DNA from: RUG14199 sp045535205
Lineage (GTDB): Bacteria; Bacillota; Clostridia; Oscillospirales; CAG-272
NCBI GenBank assembly: GCA_045535205.1
Contig: JAZSLF010000097.1
Coordinates: forward strand, 7,729 to 71,728
Direction: 5' to 3'
DNA length: 64,000 nt
How positions within the stretch are numbered: position 1 is the first letter of the stretch; each line of letters starts with the position of its first letter. This document shows, piece by piece, positions 1-8,857 of the stretch. The position numbers and the translations under genes are program-made. Under the pieces are notes generated by a model. It searched no databases and was not told where the DNA came from. It was given only the letters and a program-made list of their open reading frames with translations.

Positions 1-1209
1 GGGCAGAAGCTGATCGCCTGCAACCTCAGGTGTTGTACAAGCGTGATCGTTTCTCCATGCGTCTCTTTCTTCAACGTTACGGAGATTGGGGATCTTGATG
101 GGTACATTACCCTGAAGAACGGATCTGTAGCCGAGAATACCGCAGATACCCATATCAACTGCCTGATAAACGTCAATTGCATACTTGCCGTCAGGTCTGC
201 CGAGGATTTTTTCTATAAAGAAGTGTGTTGCATAAAAGTCAGAACCGCCATGTGTGCCGAATTCTTTAGCCTTTTCGGGTGCTATCGGAGGTTCGGGATA
301 ATAGTCCTCCCATTCACCTACGCAGTACTCCTTGCTTTCCTTGTAAACGTGCATAAGCTGTTCTGTGTAAGTAGCTTTAATGCCGTTTCCCTCGATCTCT
401 CTTTCTTTATCGGGGAAACGGGCAGCTTCCATCATACCCTTCTGACCGTAGATCATGTAAGTATAACTTGAGGGTTCACGCTTGAGGTCACCGTGAACAC
501 TTCGTGCAATAGCACCGTTGTCAAGAGTGATCATCTCTATGCCTGCACCTCTTAAAATTGCAGTCTTTTTGTAATCCTGCATAAGAGGAGCTTCAAATCC
601 GACTACCTGAACGGGACGTCTGCCTGTAATCGTAAGCATGGGGCCTATGGAGTGTGTGCAATAGAAGGTAGCATACATTCTGTTTCTCCAATGGTCAGGC
701 TCACCGTAGGTGATCTGAGGCCAGATGGAAGTACAGTCGTGAATGTATTCGCCTTCAATATACATAACCTCGCCTATTTCGCCTTTTTCATAACGCATCT
801 GCATTTCAAAAGCATGACGCATATAACAGTAGTTTTCAGCGTATGCATATACCATTCCTGTTTCTTCAACAGTTTCAATAAGCTCAACAGCCTGAGCCAT
901 TGTTTCACAGGGAAGCACCTCAGTCATTACGTGAAGACCGAGTTTCATACAACGGATCGCATATGTCGCATGCTCAGTTGCATAATTTGCAAGTACGACA
1001 GCATCCATGTCATGCTTTATAAACTCTTCAAAATCTGTATAAAGAGCAACGTTAATTCCTTTTTCTTCAGCTTCTTTTTTTACACGTTCAAGGAGAGGCT
1101 CATATTTATCGCATACAGCGACAAGCTCAGCATCATCATGATTAAGAAGCACATTGATCATTGTATGTCCACGGTAACCGCCGAACACACCAATTTTAAG
1201 TTTCGCCAT
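1..1209 (-). CDS. Gfo/Idh/MocA family oxidoreductase, C-terminus cut by window edge
   Basis: An open frame reads leftwards from an ATG at 1209 to base 1 without a stop, so at least 403 residues are present and the end lies outside the window. The N-terminus has a Rossmann nucleotide-binding start (MAKLKIGVFGGYRGHT) and a GLHVMTEVLP segment where the family usually has the EKP motif. Family members are NAD(P)-dependent dehydrogenases acting on sugars, inositols or related polyols in the cytoplasm. The usual lysine of EKP is replaced (EVLP), as I recall for some subfamilies, so the substrate and even dehydrogenase activity are open. A GAAAGGAA ribosome site lies upstream of the ATG. It is divergent from alr. 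Sugar catabolism would fit other genes here, but no close neighbour confirms it. Confidence 0.85.
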   Translation of the reverse strand, partial: MAKLKIGVFGGYRGHTMINVLLNHDDAELVAVCDKYEPLLERVKKEAEEKGINVALYTDFEEFIKHDMDAVVLANYATEHATYAIRCMKLGLHVMTEVLPCETMAQAVELIETVEETGMVYAYAENYCYMRHAFEMQMRYEKGEIGEVMYIEGEYIHDCTSIWPQITYGEPDHWRNRMYATFYCTHSIGPMLTITGRRPVQVVGFEAPLMQDYKKTAILRGAGIEMITLDNGAIARSVHGDLKREPSSYTYMIYGQKGMMEAARFPDKEREIEGNGIKATYTEQLMHVYKESKEYCVGEWEDYYPEPPIAPEKAKEFGTHGGSDFYATHFFIEKILGRPDGKYAIDVYQAVDMGICGILGYRSVLQGNVPIKIPNLRNVEERDAWRNDHACTTPEVAGDQLLP

Positions 1210-1254
1210 AACAGGTTCCTTTCGGGTTTAAACTATAAATAACATGCTATATTA

Positions 1255-1283
1255 ATTATACTAAATTAGACCGTATTCTTCAA
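1255..1283 (-). promoter_or_regulatory. Sigma-A type promoter for the oxidoreductase gene
   Basis: On the minus strand a TTGAAG -35 (1283-1278) and a perfect TATAAT -10 (1260-1255) are 17 bases apart, about 45 bases before the ATG at 1209. Confidence 0.6.
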
Positions 1284-1345
1284 TGTGCACAACATACAAA
1301 ATACAGAGAATAATTTATGCAATTTTAATAATTATTGTTTTATAC

Positions 1346-1374
1346 TTTACTATTTAATAATTTTGTACTATAAT
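1346..1374 (+). promoter_or_regulatory. Sigma-A type promoter for alr
   Basis: TTTACT (1346-1351) and TATAAT (1369-1374) are separated by 17 bases and lie about 40 bases upstream of the alr start. The rest of the 206-base divergent region 1210-1415 is AT-rich and shows nothing else I can support. Confidence 0.6.
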
Positions 1375-1415
1375 ATGTAGTAATGATATTGAAGTAATAA
1401 GCATTGAGGTTTTTT

Positions 1416-2582
1416 ATGATAAATACTGATTTAAGCATATGGGCTGAAATCGATATTGATGCAATTGAGAATAATTTCAGACTTCTTTCGGAATTTCAAG
1501 GCAATAATATTTTAAAGCTCGCTGTATTAAAAGCAGATGCCTACGGACACGGTGCGTCTTATCTTGCGAAGATTCTTGAGCCAAAGGTAGATTTTTTTGG
1601 AGTTGCACGGATAGAAGAAGCGATAGAGCTTCGGCGTGCAGGGGTTAAAACAAAGATACTGATACTCGGACATACTCCTGTTACACGCTATGACTCACTT
1701 ATCGACCACGGTATTATACCGACAGTATATAATATAAGCGAGGCGGAGAGCTTAAATGAAATATCCTTAAAGAAGGGAACAGTATCTCCGATACATATTG
1801 CCGTCGATACCGGAATGTCAAGAATAGGTTTTTCCCTTACACCTGAAAGTATTGAAAGCATCAAAGCAATCAATGCTTATGACAATGTGAATATTGAAGG
1901 CATATTCAGCCATCTTGCCAACGCAGACGATCTTGTTGACGTAAGCTTTACCGAAAAACAACGTGAAGGGTTTGCTTCATTTGTTTCCGATCTAAGTAAT
2001 AACGGAATTGAAATACCGATAAAGCATTTGTACAACAGTGCAGGGATCTGCAGCCTGAGTGCTGATTTTGATATGATACGAATGGGGATATGTCTCTACG
2101 GTAATTTACCCGATGAAGCTTTTAACGTAAAAGGTATCGGCAGGCTTACCCCGGTCATGTCTCTGTATTCTAAGGTAATACACTTGCATGAAATTCAGAA
2201 AGGTACACCGGTAGGTTACAACTGTACTTTTGTTGCAGATAAGAACATTAGAGTTGCAACTGTTTCCGCAGGCTATGCAGACGGTTATCCCAGACTTTTA
2301 TCAAATAACGGTTCAGTTATCATTAATGGAAAAAAAGCACGTATCATAGGCAGGATATGCATGGATCAGCTTATGTGCGACGTTACCGATATTGACAATG
2401 TAAAGGTCGGAACAACTGTTACCTTGTTCGGTAAAGACGGTGACGTAGAAATATCCGCACTTGATGTCGGAAAGGCAGCAGGAACAAATTCCTATGAAAT
2501 TCTCTGCGGTATTTCCAAAAGAGTTCCGAGGGTATATGTTGACCGAAGCGGTATACGTCATATTCACTATGGAATAAACTGA
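1416..2582 (+). CDS. alr: Alanine racemase
   Basis: This PLP enzyme interconverts L- and D-alanine, supplying D-Ala for peptidoglycan and, in spore formers, sometimes acting on spores. The PLP-binding motif LKADAYGHG places the Schiff-base lysine at residue 39, and the second catalytic tyrosine is in PVGYNCTF at about residue 268; TGMSRIGF, TVSAGYADGYPR and CMDQLMCDVT are further family signatures. At 388 residues it has the normal length. The frame extends upstream to a TTG at 1404, but GAGG at 1406-1409 sits six bases before the ATG at 1416, so the ATG is chosen. It has its own promoter and ends in a shared bidirectional terminator. Nothing here separates a housekeeping alr from a spore-associated second copy. 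Confidence 0.96.
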   Translation: MINTDLSIWAEIDIDAIENNFRLLSEFQGNNILKLAVLKADAYGHGASYLAKILEPKVDFFGVARIEEAIELRRAGVKTKILILGHTPVTRYDSLIDHGIIPTVYNISEAESLNEISLKKGTVSPIHIAVDTGMSRIGFSLTPESIESIKAINAYDNVNIEGIFSHLANADDLVDVSFTEKQREGFASFVSDLSNNGIEIPIKHLYNSAGICSLSADFDMIRMGICLYGNLPDEAFNVKGIGRLTPVMSLYSKVIHLHEIQKGTPVGYNCTFVADKNIRVATVSAGYADGYPRLLSNNGSVIINGKKARIIGRICMDQLMCDVTDIDNVKVGTTVTLFGKDGDVEISALDVGKAAGTNSYEILCGISKRVPRVYVDRSGIRHIHYGIN

Positions 2583-2593
2583 TAATATCAAAA

Positions 2594-2624
2594 ATAATGC
2601 CCCCGATTTTTTCGGGGGCATTAT
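2594..2624. terminator. Bidirectional terminator between alr and the TRAP permease gene
   Basis: Near-perfect GC-rich hairpin (arms ATAATGCCCCCGA / TCGGGGGCATTAT, T-rich loop) between two convergent genes. Confidence 0.85.
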
Positions 2625-2633
2625 CAGTCTGCA

Positions 2634-4775
2634 TTATGCCGTTTTTTCTTTATTCTTTTTGTGAGTAAGCTTTTGAATAATGAAGATACCGCCTACGACT
2701 GCTACACCGATAAGGTCTGTCTGCCAACCGGGAATAATGAGACAAAGACCGCCGGCTGCGATAAGTATTCTGAATATTACGTTAAGCCTTCCTTCAAGGT
2801 AACCCTCAAGGGCAGACGATACGCCGCACATACCGATACAAGAGGAGATGAATATCAGAATAATATCAAATATGCTTACATCTCCGATGAACAGCATTGC
2901 GGGATTGTACACGAATATATACGGAATAATAAATGCCGCAATAGCAAGCTTCGAAGCATTAATACCTGTTTTCATAGGATTTGATTTTGCAATTGCACTG
3001 CCCGCATAAGCCGCAAGAGCAACGGGAGGAGTGATGTCTGCAACTATTCCGAAGTAGAATACAAACATATACGCCGCAATAGGATCAATGTTGAGATTAA
3101 TAAGAATGGGAGCACAGGTAGTGGCCATAATTACAAAGTTTGCAGTTGTGGGTACGCCCATGCCGAGAATGATACAGGTAATCATTGTAAGGAACAGAGC
3201 AAGGAACATTGAATGTTCAGCAACTCCGCCTATAGTGGTGTTAAGAAGATTTGCAACACCTGTCTTTGTAACAACACCTGCAATTATACCCGCAACACCG
3301 CAAGCAATAGCAACTGAAATACAGCTCTTTGCACCGTCTGATAAAGCCTTAAAGAATGTTCCTATATCCATGGAATCATTCTTTTCGATCTGACATACCG
3401 CTACAATAATAAGAGCAGTTGTAAGTGCAATAAATTTTGTGGGTACGGATGTCATTCCGAAAATGAACGCACCTGCAGTACCGAGTGCTATAGCAACAAG
3501 CTTGATTGTAAGTGTAAGAGCGTTCTTACTTCTCTTAACTGAGGATACCGCCATTGCTGCAATTATGGAGAGAAATGCAGAAACAGCAAGAGCCTGAGTA
3601 ACTATAACAAGAACGATGAGAACTATAAGGGGTATGAGAAGGAAGCCGTAGTTTTTAAGAAGGGGAAAGAGCTTTGGAAGTTCTTCCTTGCTGAGTCCTT
3701 TAAGGCCGAGCTTTTTAGCTTCAAGGTGTACGCTGATAAATATACCGCCGAAATACAAAATTGCGGGAAGTATAGCAAGCAGAGCAACTCTGCCGTAACT
3801 TATACCCATATATTCAGCCATAAGGAACGCCGCAGCACCCATAATAGGAGGCATTATCTGACCGCCCGTAGAAGCTGCCGCCTCAACTGCACCGGCAAAT
3901 TCAGGCTTGTATCCGGTCTTTTTCATAAGAGGAATGGTAACGGAGCCCGTAGTAACGGTATTGGCAACTGAGGAGCCGGAAACCATGCCGCAGAGTGCCG
4001 ATGAAATAACGGCAACCTTTGCAGGACCGCCGACGGAACCGCCGGCAACGGAGTTAGCAAGCTGAATAAATACCTGAGAAATACCTGTAACTTCAAGGAA
4101 TGTACCGAAAAGCACAAACAAAACAATGTATGTAGAGCATACGTTGATCGGTGTTCCGAGAATACCTGTATCTGTGTAAAAAAGATTATATACTATAGTT
4201 TTCAGATTAATAGAACCCAGAGTATTAAACTGGAAATAGAAGTAATATGCGATAAACGCACCTGCAACCACCATGATAGGAACGCCTACAACTCGTCTGC
4301 AGGCTTCAAACAGTACAACGGTGCTTACGATACCGAGAATGATTTCAAGAGTTGTGAGAGATCCTGCACGGTTAACTATATCCTGGAATTTAATTACGTA
4401 GTAGAAAAATCCTGCAGAACCTGCAAGAGCAAGTATAATATCATATACGGGAATATGATTTGCTTTTAAAGGCTTGTCCTTTCTGATAGGGAAGACCATA
4501 AAAGCAAGAAGAATAATAAAGCCTACGAATGAAGCCTTTCTCGCTCGGTTATCCCATGTAGAAAAGAGATTCATATAAAGGGTATATACTGAAAACAGAG
4601 CAAGTATTATTTTTGTGACCGTTGCAGGTACGCCGGTATAGATTCTGACGTTTGACTCACGGTCGTATTTTTTCATTATAGCATCGACGTCTGTCTGAAC
4701 GGAGCTTGCAGCTTCAGCACTTTCGTTTACCGCTGAAGTGTTTACGCTTTCGTCGTTTATGGATTTTTTTGACAA
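2634..4775 (-). CDS. TRAP transporter fused permease (TAXI type, DctQM fusion)
   Basis: A 713-residue polytopic membrane protein made almost entirely of hydrophobic segments, of the size and order expected for a fused small (DctQ-like) and large (DctM-like) TRAP permease subunit. Segments such as GSSVANTVTTGSVTIPLMKK and MGVPTTANFVIM are typical of the DctM part of TAXI-associated permeases. It works with a periplasmic-type binding protein, encoded just upstream, to import an organic anion by ion-coupled transport. The first 35 residues are Ser/Asn/Glu-rich and soluble. The start is a TTG at 4775 preceded eight bases away by AAAGGAG; no other good start is near. The binding protein gene ends 123 bases upstream with a long hairpin in the gap. 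Substrate unknown. Confidence 0.92.
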   Translation of the reverse strand: MSKKSINDESVNTSAVNESAEAASSVQTDVDAIMKKYDRESNVRIYTGVPATVTKIILALFSVYTLYMNLFSTWDNRARKASFVGFIILLAFMVFPIRKDKPLKANHIPVYDIILALAGSAGFFYYVIKFQDIVNRAGSLTTLEIILGIVSTVVLFEACRRVVGVPIMVVAGAFIAYYFYFQFNTLGSINLKTIVYNLFYTDTGILGTPINVCSTYIVLFVLFGTFLEVTGISQVFIQLANSVAGGSVGGPAKVAVISSALCGMVSGSSVANTVTTGSVTIPLMKKTGYKPEFAGAVEAAASTGGQIMPPIMGAAAFLMAEYMGISYGRVALLAILPAILYFGGIFISVHLEAKKLGLKGLSKEELPKLFPLLKNYGFLLIPLIVLIVLVIVTQALAVSAFLSIIAAMAVSSVKRSKNALTLTIKLVAIALGTAGAFIFGMTSVPTKFIALTTALIIVAVCQIEKNDSMDIGTFFKALSDGAKSCISVAIACGVAGIIAGVVTKTGVANLLNTTIGGVAEHSMFLALFLTMITCIILGMGVPTTANFVIMATTCAPILINLNIDPIAAYMFVFYFGIVADITPPVALAAYAGSAIAKSNPMKTGINASKLAIAAFIIPYIFVYNPAMLFIGDVSIFDIILIFISSCIGMCGVSSALEGYLEGRLNVIFRILIAAGGLCLIIPGWQTDLIGVAVVGGIFIIQKLTHKKNKEKTA

Positions 4776-4811
4776 TTTTGTTTCTCCTTTACAATGGATT
4801 TACTTATACTA

Positions 4812-4868
4812 ATTACCGCAGAGACATTAGATCCTAAGGGAGAAACAAGATCTTGTCTCTGCGGTAAT
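4812..4868. other. Long perfect hairpin between the TRAP binding-protein and permease genes
   Basis: Two 15-base perfectly complementary arms (4812-4826 ATTACCGCAGAGACA and 4854-4868) enclose a 27-base loop. In the direction of transcription no T-tract follows, so it looks like an RNA processing/stability or attenuation element setting a higher dose of binding protein than permease rather than a full terminator. Confidence 0.75.
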
Positions 4869-4898
4869 AAATTTAACTGTATGAAGCTCAGATTAACA

Positions 4899-5846
4899 TC
4901 AGTCTACGTTAACACCGATCTCAGCGTAATATTTAGCTGCACCTGCGTGGAGGGGAACACCGCCGAGGTCGCTGGTTGCATATTCTGTATCAATGAAGGA
5001 TGCCTTGTCGTGTGTAATGGAATCTTTATTTTCAAAGATAGCCTTTGTGAGCTCATAAACTGCATCTTCGCTGAGGTTATTGGATACGATGATAGTAGCC
5101 TTTATAGCAACAGTCTGAATATCCTCATCAATGCCGTTATATGTACCGCCTGCAATAGTTCTTGCTGCATAGAAGGGGTAATCTCTCTGAAGAATAGCTA
5201 TATGCTCATCATCAATACCGAGAAGGTTGATCTCATTTGTTGTTGCAAGGTCAACGATTGCTGTTGTGGGGTCGCCTGCTGTACAGAAGAAAGCGTCGAT
5301 CTTTCCGTTCTTGAGAGCATCTGCAGAGTCACCGAAGCTCATATTTGTGGGCTTGATGTCTTCAAATGTAATGCCGTAAGCAGCAAGTATCTGCTTTGCG
5401 TTAAATTCAACGCCGCTTCCTGCATCGCCTACTGAAACAGTTTTGCCCTTGAGATCTTCAATGCTTGTAATATCAGCAGTTGAGATGATCTGACATGTTT
5501 CGGGATACATGGCAGCTACAACAGAGAAGGACTTAATAGCACCCTGTTCTGAGAAAAGGTCTGTGCCTGTATAAGCGTAAGACATTACGTCATTCTGAAC
5601 GAATGCCATGTTAGCTTCGCCGTTGTTGATAGAAAGAATGTTGGCTTTGGAGCCTCCGGAGGTCTGTGCTGTAACTGTAAGATTTTCAGATACATTGTTT
5701 ACAGTTGTAGCAATAACTCCGCCGTAGGCATAGTATGTGCCCTGTTCACCGCCGGTAACGAAAAGAAGCTTTGTGCTGCTGTTTGAACAAGCTACAAGCC
5801 CTGTGCACATAATAGCTACCAGTATTAAGCAAATAATTTTTTTCAT
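4899..5846 (-). CDS. TAXI family TRAP transporter solute-binding lipoprotein
   Basis: A 315-residue extracytoplasmic binding protein. Residues 1-20 form a lipoprotein signal peptide with lipobox (VAC at the cysteine of LVACSNSS), so the mature protein is membrane-tethered. The mature start LLFVTGGEQGTYYAYGG is the TAXI signature (TGGxxGTYY), followed by AQTSGGSKANI and GDAGSGVEFNAKQIL, as in glutamate-binding-like TAXI proteins. It delivers an organic anion to the permease encoded downstream. AAGGAGA lies before the ATG. Promoter and hairpin context indicate a two-gene operon with separate dosing of the subunits. Substrate cannot be read from sequence. Confidence 0.93.
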   Translation of the reverse strand: MKKIICLILVAIMCTGLVACSNSSTKLLFVTGGEQGTYYAYGGVIATTVNNVSENLTVTAQTSGGSKANILSINNGEANMAFVQNDVMSYAYTGTDLFSEQGAIKSFSVVAAMYPETCQIISTADITSIEDLKGKTVSVGDAGSGVEFNAKQILAAYGITFEDIKPTNMSFGDSADALKNGKIDAFFCTAGDPTTAIVDLATTNEINLLGIDDEHIAILQRDYPFYAARTIAGGTYNGIDEDIQTVAIKATIIVSNNLSEDAVYELTKAIFENKDSITHDKASFIDTEYATSDLGGVPLHAGAAKYYAEIGVNVD

Positions 5847-5878
5847 GATATATCTCCTTGTTAAAATAAATTTAACTT

Positions 5879-5907
5879 ATTTTAGCACAATAAAGTGCTT
5901 AAATCAA
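5879..5907 (-). promoter_or_regulatory. Promoter for the TAXI-TRAP operon with an inverted repeat in its spacer
   Basis: Minus-strand TTGATT (5907-5902) and TAAAAT (5884-5879) are 17 bases apart. The spacer holds AGCAC (5884-5888) and GTGCT (5895-5899), a dyad that could be a repressor site. Confidence 0.55.
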
Positions 5908-6008
5908 GGTTTTTTTGAAAAAATATAAGCTTTTGTTGTAAAAACATACAAATTAGAGTCAAAATAGCAGAAAATAATAAATAATTATCACAAATTATGG
6001 ATAATTTA

Positions 6009-7292
6009 TCATTCACCTCGTTTTAAAAGCTCAATTATTGCATCCGCTTTAGCAGACCAACTGTTAACCATCGCTTCGTCATTGAGTTTTGCTATGTATG
6101 CTGTGTCGCTGCTGAGCTGTTTTGCCTTATCAAGTAATTCAATAAACTGCTCATGACTGTGTGCTATCATAGGTGTTTCATATTTCATGCATTCATTCAT
6201 AGCAGTTGTTACGATAGGCTTTTCGAGTGCCATATATTCAAAAAGCTTCAGCGGAGACGTTGCCTTTGTTATATCATTAATAACGAAGGGAATAGTTAAA
6301 ACATCGATTTTTGATGCATAATATTTTAGAACTTTATAGTCCTTTGAGCCGAGAAAATGAACATTCGGCAAGGATAGAATTCCGGAAGCGTCAAGAGAGT
6401 CGTCATATCTTATGCCAAACAATACTACAGAGTATTCATTGGTATCATTGATAGCTTTTATGAGGTCATAGTCTACCCATTTTGCCATCGCACCGTAATA
6501 GCCGACGGTTGTTTTGCTTCCGGAGATAATTTCAGAAAACTCTGCTTCAAATTCTATAGGCTTAGACAAGTCTTTAAAGAAATCATAATCTACACCGTTA
6601 GTTGAAAAGGCGAGATTTTTATCACCTCTTTTATTTACAACATCATCTCTGAGCAGATCTGCAGTAACAACAACGTATACGTTGTCGGTATCCGTCATAG
6701 CAAAATCATATTTATCCTTGATATTTACAGGTAACTCCTTTGTACCTGCAAGCTGCGGATTTATATCATCAATATATTCATATAGCAGCTTATAGCCCTT
6801 GCTTATGAATTCTTTTACGTAGGAAAGCTTCATTGTCCAATCCGTAGAATAAAACTGGAGATATTTTGGCTTGTCGGAGCTGTCCGTTCGGGAAAGCAAA
6901 AGCTCAGTGATTTTTTTGTTATTGAAATTAACAAGATACAAATTGTCGGATAACTTCTCGATGGCCTTGACATCGTCCGTCATAGATGTGACCTCATAAA
7001 AAACAAGACATCGTTTTTTTGAAAGATTAAGAGATATGTGCTGAGGACGCTGAAACAAAGGAACGTTCCAACCGAAAGAGCTTCTCCAAATCAAAATCCT
7101 GTCAAAGCCGGAATTCAAAGCATTGTCAATGAGCTCTTCGTAATGTTTTTTGTTTTTTGAAAAATCCATGCGGTACGCAAGCCCCATGTGTTTCTTGAAC
7201 ATGGTTTTAATATATCGCACCACTTTTGAAACTGCAATTTTGAAGCCGTCTTTTTTAAAAACGGAAATTACCTTTGATATTTTTTCTTTCAT
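6009..7292 (-). CDS. Glycosyltransferase, GT4-like fold (paralogue of the next gene)
   Basis: A 427-residue soluble protein with a GT-B-type layout. The C-terminal half has TSPLKLFEYMALEKPIVTT, the donor-nucleotide site signature of family 1/4 glycosyltransferases, with the expected Glu. The N-terminal half has SSFGWNVPLFQRPQHIS, seen in a group of GT proteins annotated for surface polysaccharide or teichuronic-type glycan synthesis. It closely resembles the neighbouring product in order and motifs (YGAMAKWVDY here, YGAVAEWMDY there), so the pair arose by duplication. GAGGT precedes the ATG. It lies 68 bases downstream of its paralogue on the same strand, probably in one transcript. The sugar donor and acceptor are unknown. 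Confidence 0.85.
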   Translation of the reverse strand: MKEKISKVISVFKKDGFKIAVSKVVRYIKTMFKKHMGLAYRMDFSKNKKHYEELIDNALNSGFDRILIWRSSFGWNVPLFQRPQHISLNLSKKRCLVFYEVTSMTDDVKAIEKLSDNLYLVNFNNKKITELLLSRTDSSDKPKYLQFYSTDWTMKLSYVKEFISKGYKLLYEYIDDINPQLAGTKELPVNIKDKYDFAMTDTDNVYVVVTADLLRDDVVNKRGDKNLAFSTNGVDYDFFKDLSKPIEFEAEFSEIISGSKTTVGYYGAMAKWVDYDLIKAINDTNEYSVVLFGIRYDDSLDASGILSLPNVHFLGSKDYKVLKYYASKIDVLTIPFVINDITKATSPLKLFEYMALEKPIVTTAMNECMKYETPMIAHSHEQFIELLDKAKQLSSDTAYIAKLNDEAMVNSWSAKADAIIELLKRGE

Positions 7293-7360
7293 TTTTAAAC
7301 CTCGGTATTTTACATATGACTCTTATATAATTAAAGAGAATTAATGCTCTTGCCTGTATA

Positions 7361-8512
7361 TCAACCAATAGCAAAATCAAGTAACTCCTTACATTTTGAA
7401 TGCCATGTGTTTTCAAGAGCTTCTTTTTTCAAAAGCTTTTTGTATTCTTCGTTATCAGAAAGCTCTACGGCTTTATCTAACATTCTTATAAACTCATCAT
7501 GATTTGAAGCACAAAGGACAGAAGAGTATTTTTTACACTCTGTAAGCTCCGTTGTGACGATGGGCTTTTCAGCCGCCATGTATTCAAATAGCTTTACGGG
7601 AGAAGTTGAAGCGGTCAATTCATTACAAATAAAAGGAATGATACATACATCGAAGTGAGCTGCATAAGAGGGGAGTACGGCATAATCTTTTTTCCCTAAG
7701 AAATATATGTTCTCGTTTGTACCGAGACCGCTTCGTTCAAACGTCCCGTCATAGCTGATGCCGAGAAGGACAACTCTGTATCTGCCTGTATTTGCTATAG
7801 CTTGAAGCAGACCGTAATCCATCCATTCCGCAACAGCACCGTAATATCCAACAGTTATCTTGTTGTCAGTAAAACGCATATCTACAGGTGTATCATGAGC
7901 AGCAGCCTTAAAATGCTCATAATCGCATCCGTTGGTAATAAGAACAGCCTCGGTTCTGTCTTTGATTCCATCAAACAGACGGGTTGCGGTACATACGGTT
8001 TTGATTTTGTTTTCCATCATATATTCATGCTTGGCTAACAGCTTTGAATAAACACGTTTTGAAGAAAGCGCAGGGTTTAAATCATCAACATATTCATATA
8101 TTACATTGAAATCGTTTTTTTTGTACAAATCTATTATTTTAAGCGACGTTGGGTCTGTCGAGTATACTATTAAGAATTTATTTTTGGGAAGAGAAGTATC
8201 AACAGCAAGAATTTTTCTGTATATATCTAAATTTATAAGATACAAATTATCCTTTATCTTTTTATAAAACAGTCCGTTTGTGTAGCTGTCCTTTGTTGAA
8301 TGATATAAAACAAGAGTTTTATCATCAAAAGAGGAAGCAATTTGCTGAGGTCTCTGCATCATTATGCCATTCCATCCGAATGTACTTTCAAGAACTACCA
8401 ACCGTTCAAATTTTCCGAAATCAAAAAGGATGCTTTTATATTTCAGCTCTTTGTTTAAGGTCATTATGGGTAACAATGTGCGTTTAATTTTATTCAGTAT
8501 TCTGTTTATCAT
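7361..8512 (-). CDS. Glycosyltransferase, GT4-like fold (paralogue of the previous gene)
   Basis: About 383 residues with the same motifs as its neighbour: STFGWNGIMMQRPQQIA near the N-terminus, GYYGAVAEWMDY at mid-protein and TSPVKLFEYMAAEKPIVTT in the donor site. A GTG at 8521 extends the frame by three codons, but the ATG at 8512 is better placed behind GGTGA. Like the downstream paralogue it lacks membrane segments and would act at the cytoplasmic face on a lipid-linked or surface glycan. No flippase, polymerase or priming transferase lies beside the pair, so the rest of that pathway must be elsewhere. Confidence 0.85.
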   Translation of the reverse strand: MINRILNKIKRTLLPIMTLNKELKYKSILFDFGKFERLVVLESTFGWNGIMMQRPQQIASSFDDKTLVLYHSTKDSYTNGLFYKKIKDNLYLINLDIYRKILAVDTSLPKNKFLIVYSTDPTSLKIIDLYKKNDFNVIYEYVDDLNPALSSKRVYSKLLAKHEYMMENKIKTVCTATRLFDGIKDRTEAVLITNGCDYEHFKAAAHDTPVDMRFTDNKITVGYYGAVAEWMDYGLLQAIANTGRYRVVLLGISYDGTFERSGLGTNENIYFLGKKDYAVLPSYAAHFDVCIIPFICNELTASTSPVKLFEYMAAEKPIVTTELTECKKYSSVLCASNHDEFIRMLDKAVELSDNEEYKKLLKKEALENTWHSKCKELLDFAIG

Positions 8513-8857
8513 GTAAATCACCGTTCATATGTAAAGTAAAAGTACCGCAAATGAGTTGCTTTGCAATAACCCCTATCGTATGATAACATAATTCTTTCAA
8601 AAAATCAACAAACTAATTTTACCCGTTAAATATTTTTGTGTTCAAAGACGGTCGGGTGTTTATAAAAAACGCAAACTCGAACACCAACAAAAGTTGTGAA
8701 CAAAGTGCAAATTTTATCGAAACATAATAGCATTTGTTGATAATTAAATTTACATTAAATTAATATTTGTATTGACAAATAAATATTATAAGTGTATAAT
8801 TAAATTGTAATATCATTTTCCTGTGATATGATATAATACTTTGTAAAGGAGTCAGTT
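8513..8857. other. AT-rich divergent intergenic region
   Basis: This 345-base gap separates the leftward glycosyltransferase pair from the rightward dockerin protein. It holds the promoter at 8772-8800 and a 57-base leader. I see no RNA gene, repeat or small ORF that I can support in the remainder. Confidence 0.6.
8772..8800 (+). promoter_or_regulatory. Consensus sigma-A promoter for the 1880-residue dockerin protein
   Basis: TTGACA (8772-8777) and TATAAT (8795-8800) match consensus exactly with a 17-base spacer; a TG pair lies just before the -10. Confidence 0.85.

Noticed and set aside
652..1242. Open frame of 196 codons on the plus strand
   Set aside because: It is the antisense shadow of the left-edge oxidoreductase; the translation has no family features and no ribosome site.
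4794..5435. 213-codon cysteine-rich plus-strand frame
   Set aside because: It is antisense to the TAXI binding protein, whose motifs, lipobox and promoter are clear.
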